Assembly (NCBI RefSeq): GCF_036250065.1
Contig: NZ_CP109199.1
Location: 5,580,001 to 5,644,000, forward strand
DNA: 64,000 nucleotides
From: Micromonospora sp. NBC_01699
Lineage (GTDB): Bacteria; Actinomycetota; Actinomycetes; Mycobacteriales; Micromonosporaceae
Direction: 5' to 3'
Made by a program: the position numbers and the translations under genes. The notes under the pieces were generated by a model. The model had not been told where the DNA came from and ran no database searches. It saw nothing but the letters and a program-made list of their open reading frames with translations. Shown here in pieces: positions 47,873 through 57,649 of the stretch. The first letter of the stretch is position 1. Every line of letters starts with the position of its first letter.

Positions 47873-49000
47873 TCAGCCCCGTTCGGTGGTTTCCGGGCTG
47901 GCGGTGCTGTCGCCGAGCAGGCTGGTCGGTGGGACCGGCTCGGGGGCGGGCAGCCCCTGCGGCTGTCCGGCCGCCGGGCGGGAGGTCACCTGCGCCTCGG
48001 CGGCGCGTACCTGGTCGTGCACCTCCTGGGCGGCTGCGGCGGCGGCCCGCGCCGCCTCGGCGGCCTCGCGCTCGACGGCGCTCGCGTCGCTCTCCGCCTC
48101 CGGCGAGGGTACGTCGTGGGCGGCCTGGGCCAGCCCGCCGAGCGCGCCGCCCAGTCCTTCGAGCGCCTTGGTCAGCTCGGCCGGTACGACCCAGATCTTG
48201 CTGGCCTGGCCGTTGGCGATCTGCGGCAGCGCTTGAAGGTATTGGTAGGCGAGCACCTTCTGGCTCGGGTTCGACTGGTGGATCGCGGCGAAGACCGTAC
48301 GGATGGCCTTGGCCTGCCCCTCCGCCTGGAGGATCTGGGCCTGCCGGTTGCCGTCGGCGCGCAGTACGGCGGCCTGCTTCTCGCCCTCGGCGGTGAGGAT
48401 CTGGGACTGCTTCTGCCCCTCGGCGTTGAGGATCGCGGCGCGGCGGTCCCGCTCGGCGCGCATCTGCTTCTCCATCGAGTCCCGGATGCTGGCCGGCGGC
48501 TCGATCGCCTTGATCTCCACCCGGGTGACCTTGATGCCCCACCGGCCGGTGGTCTCGTCCAGTACGCCGGAGAGGTGCCGGTTGATCTCCTCGCGGCTGG
48601 TCAGGGCGCGCTCCAGGTCGAGCGAGCCGATGACGTTACGCAGGGTGGTGACGGTGAGCTGTTCGATCGCCTGGAGGAAGTTGGAGATCTCGTAGGTCGC
48701 CCGGACCGAGTCGACCACCTTGAAGTAGAGCACCGTGTCGATCGAGACGACCAGGTTGTCCGAGGTGATCACCGGCTGGGGCGGGAAGCTGACCACCTGC
48801 TCCCGCATGTCGACCTTGGTACGCACCGCGTCGATGAACGGCACCAGCAGGTTGAGCCCCGGGTTCAGGGTGCGCTTGTACTTGCCGAGCCGTTCGACCA
48901 CGTCCTGCCGCTGCTGCGGGACGATCCGTACCGCCTTGGCGAACGTGATCACCACGAGCAGAGCCACGGCGGCGAACAGCACCGCTATCGCCACATCCAT
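47873..49000 (-). CDS. SPFH/Band 7 (stomatin-like, slipin) membrane protein
   Basis: A 375-residue protein. An N-terminal membrane helix (~1-25) is followed by the Band 7/PHB domain (~25-180, RIVPQQRQDVVERLGKY, NVIGSLDLERALTSREEIN), then a long charged Ala/Glu-rich coiled coil (~180-340) and a Pro-rich tail. ATG at 49000 has AAAGG upstream; a GTG at 49009 that overlaps the NfeD stop is the alternative. SPFH proteins form membrane microdomain scaffolds, and pairing with NfeD is conserved across bacteria. Confidence 0.93.
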   Translation of the reverse strand: MDVAIAVLFAAVALLVVITFAKAVRIVPQQRQDVVERLGKYKRTLNPGLNLLVPFIDAVRTKVDMREQVVSFPPQPVITSDNLVVSIDTVLYFKVVDSVRATYEISNFLQAIEQLTVTTLRNVIGSLDLERALTSREEINRHLSGVLDETTGRWGIKVTRVEIKAIEPPASIRDSMEKQMRAERDRRAAILNAEGQKQSQILTAEGEKQAAVLRADGNRQAQILQAEGQAKAIRTVFAAIHQSNPSQKVLAYQYLQALPQIANGQASKIWVVPAELTKALEGLGGALGGLAQAAHDVPSPEAESDASAVEREAAEAARAAAAAAQEVHDQVRAAEAQVTSRPAAGQPQGLPAPEPVPPTSLLGDSTASPETTERG

Positions 49001-49005
49001 ACCGC

Positions 49006-49479
49006 TCACCTTTTCGTATCTGGTACTGCGTCAGTAGAGGAATCATCCCGCCAGACCATGGCGGTCACGCCTTTGACCTCGATCACCCGGACGCGTTCTC
49101 CCGGTTGGAAGACCTGGGTGCCGTCGTACGAGCGGGCGGTCCAGATCTCCCCGTCGATCCTGATCACCCCGTGGTTGGCGTCCACCTGCTCCAACACCAG
49201 GGCGTCGGACCCCTCGATCGCCTCCACCCCGAAGGCCGTCTCGCCGCTTTCCAGCGCGGAGCGCCGGTGCCGTCTGATCACCGGGCGGACCGCGGCCACG
49301 CTCAGCGCCGACACCACGGCGAAGACGAGCACCTGCACCGCGACCGGCGCACCGAGGGCGGCGACGCCGGCGGTGGCGAGCGCGGCGACGCCGAACATGA
49401 GGAGGAAGAGCGTCGTGGTGAAGATCTCGGCCACCAGTAACCCGACGCCCAGGATGATCCACAGGAGGGGTTCCACCAT
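49006..49479 (-). CDS. NfeD-like membrane protein
   Basis: A 157-residue short NfeD (NfeD1b type). Two to three N-terminal helices (LLWIILGVGLLVAEI, FLLMFGVAALATAGVAAL) are followed by an OB-fold C-terminal domain (~80-145, GVIRIDGEIWTARS, GERVRVIEVKG). Without the ClpP-like protease half, it acts as partner of the SPFH protein, whose gene it overlaps or nearly touches. Confidence 0.92.
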   Translation of the reverse strand: MVEPLLWIILGVGLLVAEIFTTTLFLLMFGVAALATAGVAALGAPVAVQVLVFAVVSALSVAAVRPVIRRHRRSALESGETAFGVEAIEGSDALVLEQVDANHGVIRIDGEIWTARSYDGTQVFQPGERVRVIEVKGVTAMVWRDDSSTDAVPDTKR

Positions 49480-49622
49480 TGAATCCTGTCACGGCCGCGC
49501 ACGTAGTGCCGACCAGCGAAGATCGTCCGGGCCGGTAGGATCACCGCTTGCCGTACCCGGTCGCCGTTGGGCGGTGCCCGCGGGGGCCGGTGCGGAGCAC
49601 CCGGTGTCGACCCAGGGAGCTG

Positions 49623-50954
49623 ATGATCATGGCACTGCTGCTGGAGACCACCCGACGCCTCGACTCCCTGGTCGCCGAGACCCAGGCGGAGGCGGCGGTG
49701 CCGACGCTCGTCGCCGGGGTGGTCCGTGACGGGGTGCTCACCCACGTGACCAGTGCCGGCGAGCCGCCGGCCGACCCGGCCACCCAGTTCCGGATCGGCT
49801 CGATCACCAAGACCATGACCGCCGCCCTGGTCCTCGGGCTGCGCGACGAGGGCCGGCTGGACCTGGACGACCCGCTCGACCGGCACCTGCCCGGCACCCC
49901 CGTCGGCCGGGTCACCCTGCGGCAGATCCTCGGCCACGCCAGCGGCCTGCAACGCGAACCGGACAGTGACGGCTGGTGGGAACGCACCGAGGGCGTCGAC
50001 CTGGACACCCTGCTCGCCGGACTCACCCCGGCGAAAATCGCCCACCCGCCGCACCACACATACCACTACTCAAACCTGGCGTACGGGCTGCTCGGGGGCG
50101 TACTCGAACGGCTCACCGGCCGGTCGTGGTGGGACCTGCTGCACGAGCGGCTGCTCGCCCCGCTGGGCCTGACCCGTACGTCGTACCGGGCGGAGGAACC
50201 GTTCGCCCGCGGCTACCTGGTCCACCCGTGGCACGGCACGCTGCGCGAGGAACCCCGTACGGACACCGGTGCGATGGCGCCCGCCGGACAGCTCTGGGCC
50301 AGCGTGCCCGACCTGGCCCGGTGGGCCGCCTTCCTGGCCGACCCGGACCCGGCGCTGCTCTCCCCGGCGACGGTGGCGCAGATGTGCGTGCCGGTGGCGA
50401 TCGGGGACCCGGACTCGTGGACCTCCGGACACGGGCTGGGCCTGGAGCTCTACCGCAGCGGCGAGCGGATCTACGTGGGCCACGGCGGCTCGATGCCCGG
50501 CTACGTCGCCGGGCTGGCGGTACACCGGCCGTCCCGGACCGGCGTGGTCGCGTTCGCCAACGCGTACGGCTTCCGCAGCGGCTCGATCGGGGTTACCACG
50601 AAGCGGTTGCTGACCGAGGTGCTCGACCACGAGCCGGTGCCGGTCGCGCCGTGGCGTCCCGCCGCCGGTCCGCCCGAGCCGACGGTGGCCGAGCTGACCG
50701 GCCGCTGGTGGTGGATGGGCCGCGAGTACGAGGCGGCCTGGGACGCCGAGGCCGAGGAGCTGGTGTTCAGCCTGCTCCGCCCGGCCGGGCCGGCGCCGTG
50801 GCGGTTCACCCGCGTCGACGCCGACCACTGGCGTGGCCGGTCCGGGATGAACGACGGCGAGATCCTGGCCGTACGCCGGGACCCGGCCGGTACGGTCCGG
50901 ACGCTGGACGTCGCCACCTTCGTCTTCACCCGCGACCCGGACCGGCTCGACTGA
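49623..50954 (+). CDS. Class C beta-lactamase-fold serine hydrolase
   Basis: A 443-residue enzyme with no signal peptide. It has S60-I-T-K63 (SxxK nucleophile), YSN in HYHYSNLAYG as second motif, HGG in YVGHGGSMPGY in place of KTG, and a ~100-residue C-terminal beta domain (DUF3471-like). Start: ATG at 49623 with GGGAG close upstream; ATG at 49629 is possible. The family covers D-aminopeptidases, esterases and cell-wall carboxypeptidases; the substrate is not evident. Not closely related to the hydrolase at 12245-13399. Confidence 0.88.
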   Translation: MIMALLLETTRRLDSLVAETQAEAAVPTLVAGVVRDGVLTHVTSAGEPPADPATQFRIGSITKTMTAALVLGLRDEGRLDLDDPLDRHLPGTPVGRVTLRQILGHASGLQREPDSDGWWERTEGVDLDTLLAGLTPAKIAHPPHHTYHYSNLAYGLLGGVLERLTGRSWWDLLHERLLAPLGLTRTSYRAEEPFARGYLVHPWHGTLREEPRTDTGAMAPAGQLWASVPDLARWAAFLADPDPALLSPATVAQMCVPVAIGDPDSWTSGHGLGLELYRSGERIYVGHGGSMPGYVAGLAVHRPSRTGVVAFANAYGFRSGSIGVTTKRLLTEVLDHEPVPVAPWRPAAGPPEPTVAELTGRWWWMGREYEAAWDAEAEELVFSLLRPAGPAPWRFTRVDADHWRGRSGMNDGEILAVRRDPAGTVRTLDVATFVFTRDPDRLD

Positions 50955-50977
50955 CCCGGCCCCTACCGACCCGCCCC

Positions 50978-51052
50978 GGCTCGGCCCGCCCCGGCTCGGC
51001 CCCACCCGGCTCGGCCCCACCCGGCTCGGCCCCACCCGGCTCGGCTCAGCCG
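50978..51052. repeat. 15-bp tandem repeat array
   Basis: Five head-to-tail units: three exact copies of GGCTCGGCCCCACCC (50993-51037), flanked by a variant copy at each end. It fills the gap between the serine hydrolase stop and the CPBP stop and runs into the last codons of the latter. Confidence 0.85.
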
Positions 51053-51698
51053 GCCGCGACCGGCGCGGGGTCGGGTTCACGGGCGGTCCGGTCGACCGCC
51101 GGGTTCCGGCACAGCCAGCGGATGGCCAGCGCGCCGAGGGTGATCGGGACGGCGCCGAGAGCCCGACCGCCTCCAGCGTGTCCCGGTTGGTCACCGTCAC
51201 CAGGTCCCGGTCCGGGCCGGCGAGCTGCGCGCAGGTCTGGAAGACGAGGTGGAAGCCGATCGGTGCCCAGAGGCTGCCGGTCACCAGCCGGATCAGGCCG
51301 AGCACGAACCCGAACGCGAGGAACACCACCGCCCGTCCGCCGTCGGCCCCGAGCGCCAGACCGAAGAGGCTGAACAGGACCGCCTGGGCGCCCACCGCCA
51401 GCCACGCCGGCAGCACGGACACCAGGTTGCGGTAGAGGTATCCCCGGAAGATCAGCTCCTCGGGCAGCGCCTCGTAGAGCAGGACGAGCAGCAGCAGGCC
51501 GGCCACGGACCCGATCACCGCACCGGCGGACGCGGGCACCCGCAGCGTCGCCCAGCCGAGCGCCAGGACCACGGCCAGGCCGATCGGGAACGGGACGAGG
51601 TAGGCGGCGACGCCGGCCAGGAACGGCCGCCAGCCCGTACCTGTCGCGCTTCCCCCGTACGCATGACTACCAGTCTCGGTCCGGCGGTCGGGCGACAC
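51046..51698 (-). pseudogene. CPBP-family intramembrane metalloprotease, frameshifted near the C-terminus
   Basis: The N-terminal ~180 residues are an intact CPBP (CAAX protease/bacteriocin-processing) domain with several membrane helices, the EALPEELIFRGYLY motif (glutamate metal ligands and Arg), and GSLWAPIGFHLVFQ. Near 51150 the natural ending GAVPITLGALAIRWLC continues in another frame, reaching its stop at 51046; the first frame instead runs on across the serine hydrolase gene. A single-base indel (real or a sequence error) around TCGGCGCC explains this. The catalytic motifs are all before the shift, so activity could survive. Confidence 0.75.
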
Positions 51699-51723
51699 CG
51701 TCCGGCGGCGTAACGAAAGCGGC

Positions 51724-52539
51724 TCAGTCGGACGGCGCGGTGACGAAGTCGATCATCCGCTCGACCGCGTTGATCAGCGGTGTCTCCACGTCCTGGTAGC
51801 TCGACACCCGGGAGAGGATCAACCGCCACAGCTGCGCCGGCTCGGCCACCCCGAGCGCCGCGCAGACCCCCTCCTTCCACGGCTGCCCCGGCGGCACCAC
51901 CGGCCACGCCCGGATGCCCAGCTTCGCCGGCTTCACCGCCTGCCACACGTCGACGTACGGGTGCCCGGTCACCAGCACGTGCGGGGAGGTCACCCCGGCC
52001 ACGATCCGGCTCTCCTTCGAGCCGGCGACCAGGTGGTCGACCAGCACCCCGAGCCGGCGCTGCGGGCCGGGGTCGAAGTCGCGTACCCGGGCAGCCAGTT
52101 CGTCGATGCCGTCGAGGGGCTCCACCACCACACCCTCGATCCGCAGGTCGTCGCCCCAGATCCGTTCCACCAGCGCCGCGTCGTGGATCCCCTCGACCCA
52201 GATCCGGCTGGCCTTCGCCACTCGGGCGCGTACCCCGGCGACGGCGACCGAACCGGAGGCGGTGCGCTGCCGCGCGGCCGGGACCGTCGTCGGTGCCGGC
52301 CGGCGCAGCGTGACCGGCGAGCCGTCCAGCAGGAACGCCGCCGGCAGCAGCGGGAAGTTGCGCCGCCGGCCGTGCCGGTCCTCCAGCACCACCGCACCGG
52401 ACTCGAAACCGACCACGGCGCCGCAGAATCCCGAGTCGGCGTCCTCCACCACCAGGTCCGGCTCGGCGTCCACCTCCGGCACCGTCCTGCGTCGCCGCCA
52501 GTCACCGGCGAGCACATCCTTGCCGTACATCCTCCCCAT
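51724..52539 (-). CDS. DUF3097-family protein
   Basis: A ~271-residue actinobacterial conserved protein of unknown function. Recognised by the MYGKDVLAGDWRRRR start, VPEVDAEPDLVVEDADSGFCG (residues ~18-38) and a C-terminal DHLVAGSKES-HVLVTGHPYVDVWQAVKP region. Parts resemble a TOPRIM-like fold, but catalytic residues cannot be fixed. No site upstream is strong: ATG at 52572, 52539 or 52530 could start; 52539 is a compromise from the conserved N-terminus. Confidence 0.8.
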   Translation of the reverse strand: MGRMYGKDVLAGDWRRRRTVPEVDAEPDLVVEDADSGFCGAVVGFESGAVVLEDRHGRRRNFPLLPAAFLLDGSPVTLRRPAPTTVPAARQRTASGSVAVAGVRARVAKASRIWVEGIHDAALVERIWGDDLRIEGVVVEPLDGIDELAARVRDFDPGPQRRLGVLVDHLVAGSKESRIVAGVTSPHVLVTGHPYVDVWQAVKPAKLGIRAWPVVPPGQPWKEGVCAALGVAEPAQLWRLILSRVSSYQDVETPLINAVERMIDFVTAPSD

Positions 52540-52637
52540 GTCGGCGACGCTAACCCGATCCGGGTGATCCATGACGTAGACGCGCCGCCGCGCCGGGGGC
52601 CGAGACAGGGCCGCAGTGAACACGTACCCTTGCCTGC

Positions 52638-53429
52638 ATGTCCCCCGCAACGGGCGCGGCGACCCTTGCGCCGCGCCGGTCGAGCCGGTTCGTGGCCTGG
52701 GTACGCGCATGGCGCGCCGGGCTGGTGCCGTATGACGAGGTCGCCGACGAGGTGGCCGGTGACGAGGAACATCTCGTCGCCGACGCTCCCGGCACCTGGA
52801 CCGACGTGCCGCTCGCCGACGCCCTGCCCACCCTGTCGAAGCTCTCCCCGGACGAGATCCGGCTGGTGCTGCCGGCACCCGGCGATCCGCGCGGCCTGCC
52901 CGGCCCCGGACCGTTCGCCGGTGCGGCGCTGGTCGCGGGCGAGGCGGTGGTCGCCGGCACGCTGGGGCTGATCCCGGAGGTGCGGATGCACACCTCCGGC
53001 TCCGGCGTGACCTTCGAAACCGTGCTGTGGCGGGTCTACCCGCTGCCGGAGACCGCGCCCGGCGCGGCGCTCGGCAACCCCGGACCGGCCGAGGCCGAGG
53101 CCGACCTGTCCACCGCGCTGGCCGAGGCGACCGCCGCCCTGACCCGGCTCGACGTCGCCCACTGGCGGCCCGAACTGGCCGGTGCACTGGCCGCGCTGCG
53201 TCGACCGGACGGCGGCACCGACCTGCCACCGGGCTTCGACCCTCGGGCCCGCCGGCTGTTCGCTCGGGCCAGCGTGCTCGACCAGGTGTTGGCGCTGGCC
53301 GAACACGCCGCACCGGGCGGTGCGGTCAACGGCCACGAGGCGCAGCAGCGCGATGCCGCGTTGCGCCCGTTGACGGTGGCCTGCCGACGCGCCCTGGTGG
53401 CGGCCTGCAACGCCCCGTTGGCCGCCTGA
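52638..53429 (+). CDS. Conserved hypothetical protein, 263 residues
   Basis: Soluble protein, no signal or membrane helix. N-terminal WVRAWRAGLVPYDEVADEV; central LTKL-like stretch LSKLSPDEIRLVLPAPGDPRGLPGPGPF (residues ~68-95); helical Ala-rich C-terminal half ending ACRRALVAACNAPLAA. Such proteins are common near DUF3097 in actinomycetes, but no function is recognised. It is divergent from the DUF3097 gene and converges on the HAD gene. Confidence 0.75.
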   Translation: MSPATGAATLAPRRSSRFVAWVRAWRAGLVPYDEVADEVAGDEEHLVADAPGTWTDVPLADALPTLSKLSPDEIRLVLPAPGDPRGLPGPGPFAGAALVAGEAVVAGTLGLIPEVRMHTSGSGVTFETVLWRVYPLPETAPGAALGNPGPAEAEADLSTALAEATAALTRLDVAHWRPELAGALAALRRPDGGTDLPPGFDPRARRLFARASVLDQVLALAEHAAPGGAVNGHEAQQRDAALRPLTVACRRALVAACNAPLAA

Positions 53430-53450
53430 CCAGCCGTCAAGCGGGCGGTC

Positions 53451-54230
53451 TCAGATCTCGTCCATCAGGTCGACCACCGAGTTGATGATCCGCGACGGCC
53501 GGTACGGGTAACGCTCCGCCTCGGTCTTGGTGCTGATCCCGGTCAGCACCAGGATCGTCTCCAGCCCGGCCTCCAGTCCACAGAGGATGTCGGTGTCCAT
53601 CCGGTCGCCGATCATCGCGGTGGACTCGGAATGCGCGTTGATGGTGTTCAACGCCGACCGCATCATCATCGGATTGGGCTTGCCGACGAAGTACGGCGCG
53701 ACCCCGGTCGCCTTCGAGATCATCGCCGCGACCGAACCCGCCGCCGGCAGCAGACCCTCGTTCGACGGTCCGGTCACGTCCGGGTTGGTGCAGATGAACC
53801 GGGCCCCGGCCTCGATCAGCCGGACCGCCTTGGTGATCGCCTCGAAACTGTAGGTGCGGGTCTCACCCAGCACCACGTAGTCCGGGGCGTAGTCGGTGAG
53901 GATGTAACCGACCGCGTGCATGGCCGTGGTCAGCCCCGCCTCGCCGATCACGTACGCGGTGCCGCCGGGGCGCTGGTCGGCGAGGAACTGGGCGGTGGCC
54001 AGCGCGGCGGTCCAGATCGCCTGCTCGGGCACCTCGAAGCCCATCCGGGCCAGCCGGGCCTGGAGGTCCCTCGGGGTGTAGATGGAGTTGTTGGTCAGCA
54101 CCAGGAACGGCTTACCCGACGAGCGCAGCCGGTTGATGAACTCGGGCGCCCCCGGTACCGGTTGTCCCTCGTGCACCAGCACGCCGTCCATGTCGGTGAG
54201 CCAGCTCTGCACGGGCTTGCGTTCCCTCAT
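53451..54230 (-). CDS. HAD-IIA family phosphatase (NagD-like)
   Basis: A 259-residue haloacid dehalogenase-type hydrolase. Motif I is LTDMDGVLVHEG (nucleophile and acid Asp), motif II VLTNNS, the C2 cap lies between ~85 and 190, motif III Lys in YFVGKPNPMM and motif IV MIGDRMDTDI. NagD-like enzymes remove phosphate from sugar or nucleotide phosphates, often as house-cleaning. Stand-alone; substrate unknown. Confidence 0.92.
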   Translation of the reverse strand: MRERKPVQSWLTDMDGVLVHEGQPVPGAPEFINRLRSSGKPFLVLTNNSIYTPRDLQARLARMGFEVPEQAIWTAALATAQFLADQRPGGTAYVIGEAGLTTAMHAVGYILTDYAPDYVVLGETRTYSFEAITKAVRLIEAGARFICTNPDVTGPSNEGLLPAAGSVAAMISKATGVAPYFVGKPNPMMMRSALNTINAHSESTAMIGDRMDTDILCGLEAGLETILVLTGISTKTEAERYPYRPSRIINSVVDLMDEI

Positions 54231-54276
54231 GCCATCCCCTCGCTACGCCTCGTCCCGCCCGAGTCCCGACCGGCGG

Positions 54277-55305
54277 TCAGGGTCGACGGGCCGGCACGCA
54301 ACAGCCCGCCGGGCAGGTGTCCCAGACCGGGAGCGTACCCAGGCGGCGTCGCGGCGACGTATCCGGCGGGTTAACCCGCTCGATGACCAGCTCGCGCACC
54401 ATGCTGACGAAGCGGGGATCGGTGCCGGGGGTGCCGGCCCGTACGTAGTCCAGCCCGAGCTGTTTGGCCGTCGCGGCGGCCTCGGTGTCCAGGTCCCACA
54501 CCACCTCAAGGTGGTCGGAGACGAACCCGATCGGGCTCACCACCACCGAGCTGACCCCGTCGGCGGCCAGCACCGCCAGGTGGTCGTTGATGTCCGGCTC
54601 CAGCCACGGCACGTGCGGCGGGCCGGACCGGCTCTGCCACACCAGGTCGTACGGCAGGTCCGGGGCGGCGATCCCGGCGACCAGTCGGGCGGTCTCGCGC
54701 AGCTGTGCCTCGTACCGCCCGCCCTGGGGTCCGGCGGCGGCGGCCATCGCGGTGGGCACCGAGTGGGCGGTGAAGACCAGTCGGGTGCTGGCCCGGCGGG
54801 CCGGGTCGAGTTCGGCCAGCGCGGTCCGGACCGCGTCGGCGTGCGGCTCGACGAAGCCGGGGTGGTCCCAGAACTGGCGCAGCTTGTCGATCATCGGCGC
54901 CTCCGGCCCGACCGCCGAGCGGGCGGCGACCAGGTCCTCCTGGTACTGCCGGCAGGAGGAGTAGCCGCCGTAGGCGCTGGTGACGAAGGCGAGGGCGGTG
55001 CCGACCCCGTCGGCGCGCATCTGCGCCACGGTGTCGGCGAGCAGCGGGTGCCAGTTCCGGTTGCCCCAGTAGACCGGCAGGTCGACGCCGTTGGCGGCGA
55101 AGTCGGCGCGGATCGCCGCGAGCAGGTCCCGGTTCTGCTGGTTGATCGGGGACACGCCGCCGAAGTGCCGGTAGTGCTCGGCGACCGCGGCCAGCCGCTC
55201 CGGCGGCACCCCGCGTCCACGGGTCACGTTCGCCAGGAACGGCAACACGTCGTCCGGCCGTTCCGGGCCGCCGAATCCGACCAGCAGCAGTGCGTCGTAC
55301 GCCAT
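54277..55305 (-). CDS. hemH: Ferrochelatase (coproporphyrin III type, CpfC)
   Basis: A 342-residue chelatase that inserts Fe(II) into a porphyrin. Conserved features are LLLVGFGGPE at the start, catalytic His in VFTAHSVPTAM near residue 180, and VVSPIGFVSDHLEVVWDLD near 255. Cysteines in GYSSCRQY and a C-terminal WDTCPAGCC could ligate the [2Fe-2S] cluster found in actinobacterial enzymes. By the known actinobacterial route the substrate should be coproporphyrin III. Downstream of InhA on the same strand. Confidence 0.94.
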   Translation of the reverse strand: MAYDALLLVGFGGPERPDDVLPFLANVTRGRGVPPERLAAVAEHYRHFGGVSPINQQNRDLLAAIRADFAANGVDLPVYWGNRNWHPLLADTVAQMRADGVGTALAFVTSAYGGYSSCRQYQEDLVAARSAVGPEAPMIDKLRQFWDHPGFVEPHADAVRTALAELDPARRASTRLVFTAHSVPTAMAAAAGPQGGRYEAQLRETARLVAGIAAPDLPYDLVWQSRSGPPHVPWLEPDINDHLAVLAADGVSSVVVSPIGFVSDHLEVVWDLDTEAAATAKQLGLDYVRAGTPGTDPRFVSMVRELVIERVNPPDTSPRRRLGTLPVWDTCPAGCCVPARRP

Positions 55306-55392
55306 GAAACATATTCTCGCGCGGTCGGGTCCGCGCCGTGGCAGGACCCCGGGTCACCGCGAGCGCGGCCACCCGGAGCCCCGCCGGACGAC

Positions 55393-56160
55393 TCAGGCGC
55401 CGAGGGCGTGGTAGCCGCCGTCGACGTGCACGATCTCGCCGGTGGTGGCCGGGAACCAGTCGGAGAGCAGCGCCAGGCAGGCCCGCGCGGCCGGCTCCTG
55501 GTCGGTCAGGTCCCAGCCGAGCGGGGCACGTTCGGCCCAGGCGGTCTCGAACTGCTCGAAGCCGGGGATCGACCTGGCCGCCATGGTGCGCAGCGGGCCG
55601 GCCGACACCAGGTTGCTGCGGATCCCCTTCGGGCCCAGGTGCAGCGCCAGGTAGCGGGACGCGGACTCCAGCCCGGCCTTGGCCACACCCATCCAGTCGT
55701 AGACCGGCCACGCCTTGGTGGCGTCGAAGGTGAGCCCGACCACCGAGCCGCCGGCCGACATCAGCGGCAGCGCCGCCATCGCCAGCGACTTGTACGAGTA
55801 CGTGGAGACGTGCAGCGCGGTGGCCACGTCCTCCCAGGGGGCGTCGAGGAAGCCGCCGCCGAGGCAGCTCGCGGGTGCGAAGCCGATCGAGTGCACCACG
55901 CCGTCCAGCCCGTCGACGTGCTCGCGTACCCGGTCGGCGAGGCCGGCCAGCTGTTCGCCGCTGGTTACGTCCAGCTCGATCACCGGCGCCGGTTCGGGCA
56001 GCCGCTTGGCGATCCGCTCGACCAGCGACATCCGCCCGAACCCGGTGAGTACGACGGTCGCGCCGTTCTCCTGGGCGAGCTTCGCCACCGAGAAGGCGAT
56101 CGACTGGTCGGTGATGACACCGGTGACGAGCAGCCGCTTACCGGCCAGGAGTCCAGACAC
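55393..56160 (-). CDS. inhA: NADH-dependent enoyl-ACP reductase (InhA/FabI)
   Basis: A 255-residue SDR-like reductase for the last step of fatty-acid elongation. GLLAGKRLLVTGVITDQSIA (cofactor loop), VVHSIGFAP, and the active-site Y-x2-M-x3-K in VYDWMGVAKAGLES identify it. The GTG at 56160 has GGAGGAG six bases upstream, which lies inside the longer ATG-initiated frame (56175), so GTG is preferred. It follows fabG by 61 bases, the mycobacterial fabG-inhA arrangement, with ferrochelatase next, as in mabA-inhA-hemZ. Confidence 0.95.
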   Translation of the reverse strand: MSGLLAGKRLLVTGVITDQSIAFSVAKLAQENGATVVLTGFGRMSLVERIAKRLPEPAPVIELDVTSGEQLAGLADRVREHVDGLDGVVHSIGFAPASCLGGGFLDAPWEDVATALHVSTYSYKSLAMAALPLMSAGGSVVGLTFDATKAWPVYDWMGVAKAGLESASRYLALHLGPKGIRSNLVSAGPLRTMAARSIPGFEQFETAWAERAPLGWDLTDQEPAARACLALLSDWFPATTGEIVHVDGGYHALGA

Positions 56161-56221
56161 GTGTAGCTCCTCCATAGGTTGTGTACGTGATGTGACGCGG
56201 GCCGAGCGCAGCGCGTACGGC

Positions 56222-57019
<798 letters not shown>

Positions 57020-57265
57020 CTACCGGTAGGTAAGCAGTAACGCGGGCCAGGTCAGACCGGGATGCGGCACGCCGGGCCCGGTACCGCCCCGACCCCGGTA
57101 GCTCATACCGGGGTACGACGAGCAGGATCCCACCCGAGCGGGACGACCGGTCGGAGCCCGCGCCGAAGTCCGCTCAGGATCGAGGGCACGGACCGGATGA
57201 TCGGCTGAATTCATCCCGCCCCGGGGCGGGTGTACGATCGTTGCGTTCCGGTCCGGTTCGACAGG

Positions 57266-57470
57266 TGGAGGTGATCGCTGTGCGAAGTAGCGATCCTCCC
57301 AGTCGTGGCCGGGCCGCTCGTCAGCCCCGCTGAGCCACGACTCAGCCGGTGAACTGACCCAGCCCCGCTTCTCGCACCGACCCCGTCCACCCCGGCAGTC
57401 GCCGGAGGTGGACGCAGTGTGGTGCGAGCCCCGTCGCCGATCGGCGCCGGGGTGCGTGGAGCCGCCCGGT
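57266..57470 (+). ncRNA. Structured 5' leader RNA with several strong hairpins (candidate regulatory RNA)
   Basis: Three nested or serial stems are seen. One: GATCGCT/AGCGATC (57272-57278 with 57288-57294) over the leader start codon. Two: GCTGAG/CTCAGC (57329-57346) over the leader stop codon. Three: CTCGCACC/GGTGCGAG (57371-57378 with 57421-57428) enclosing CGTCCACC/GGTGGACG and CCGGC/GCCGG with loop AGTC. Placement between a leader ORF and a small membrane ORF suggests translation-coupled control. I recognise no known riboswitch class. Confidence 0.45.
57280..57333 (+). CDS. Possible 17-residue leader peptide
   Basis: The GTG at 57280 is preceded by GGAGGTGATC, close to a full complement of the 16S rRNA 3' end, unusually strong for this window. 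The peptide reads as Arg/Ser/Pro-rich, with SSDPPSRGRAARQPR and a TGA stop. Hairpins cover both its start and stop. Such an ORF may be a sensor rather than a functional product. Confidence 0.4.
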   Translation: MRSSDPPSRGRAARQPR

Positions 57471-57562
57471 CACGACTTCGTGTGTGCGTCCTTTTCCTCA
57501 AGGCCCCGCCGGCCCGATCGTGCCGGCACGGGCCGTCTGAGCCGCCACCGGGGAGTCACGCC

Positions 57563-57649
57563 ATGCACCGTTTTGTCGCCCCACTGGGCTTCACCCTCGC
57601 CGCTATGTGGGTATTGGTCCTGTTCGTCCTGGTCAGCAGCACGCCCTGA
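57563..57649 (+). CDS. 28-residue small membrane protein
   Basis: ATG with GGGGAG about eight bases upstream. The peptide is one hydrophobic helix (PLGFTLAAMWVLVLFVLVSS) after a short basic start (MHRFV). No family is recognised. It lies below the structured leader and on the strand opposite to both neighbouring operons, so it probably forms its own transcription unit. Small helical proteins of this size often act on a larger membrane partner. Confidence 0.55.
   Translation: MHRFVAPLGFTLAAMWVLVLFVLVSSTP

Noticed and set aside
50070-51698. A 542-codon minus-strand frame that begins as the CPBP protease
   Set aside because: After ~180 residues it becomes low-complexity sequence antisense to the serine hydrolase gene. 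The natural C-terminus is in another frame, so this is a frameshift effect rather than a fusion protein.
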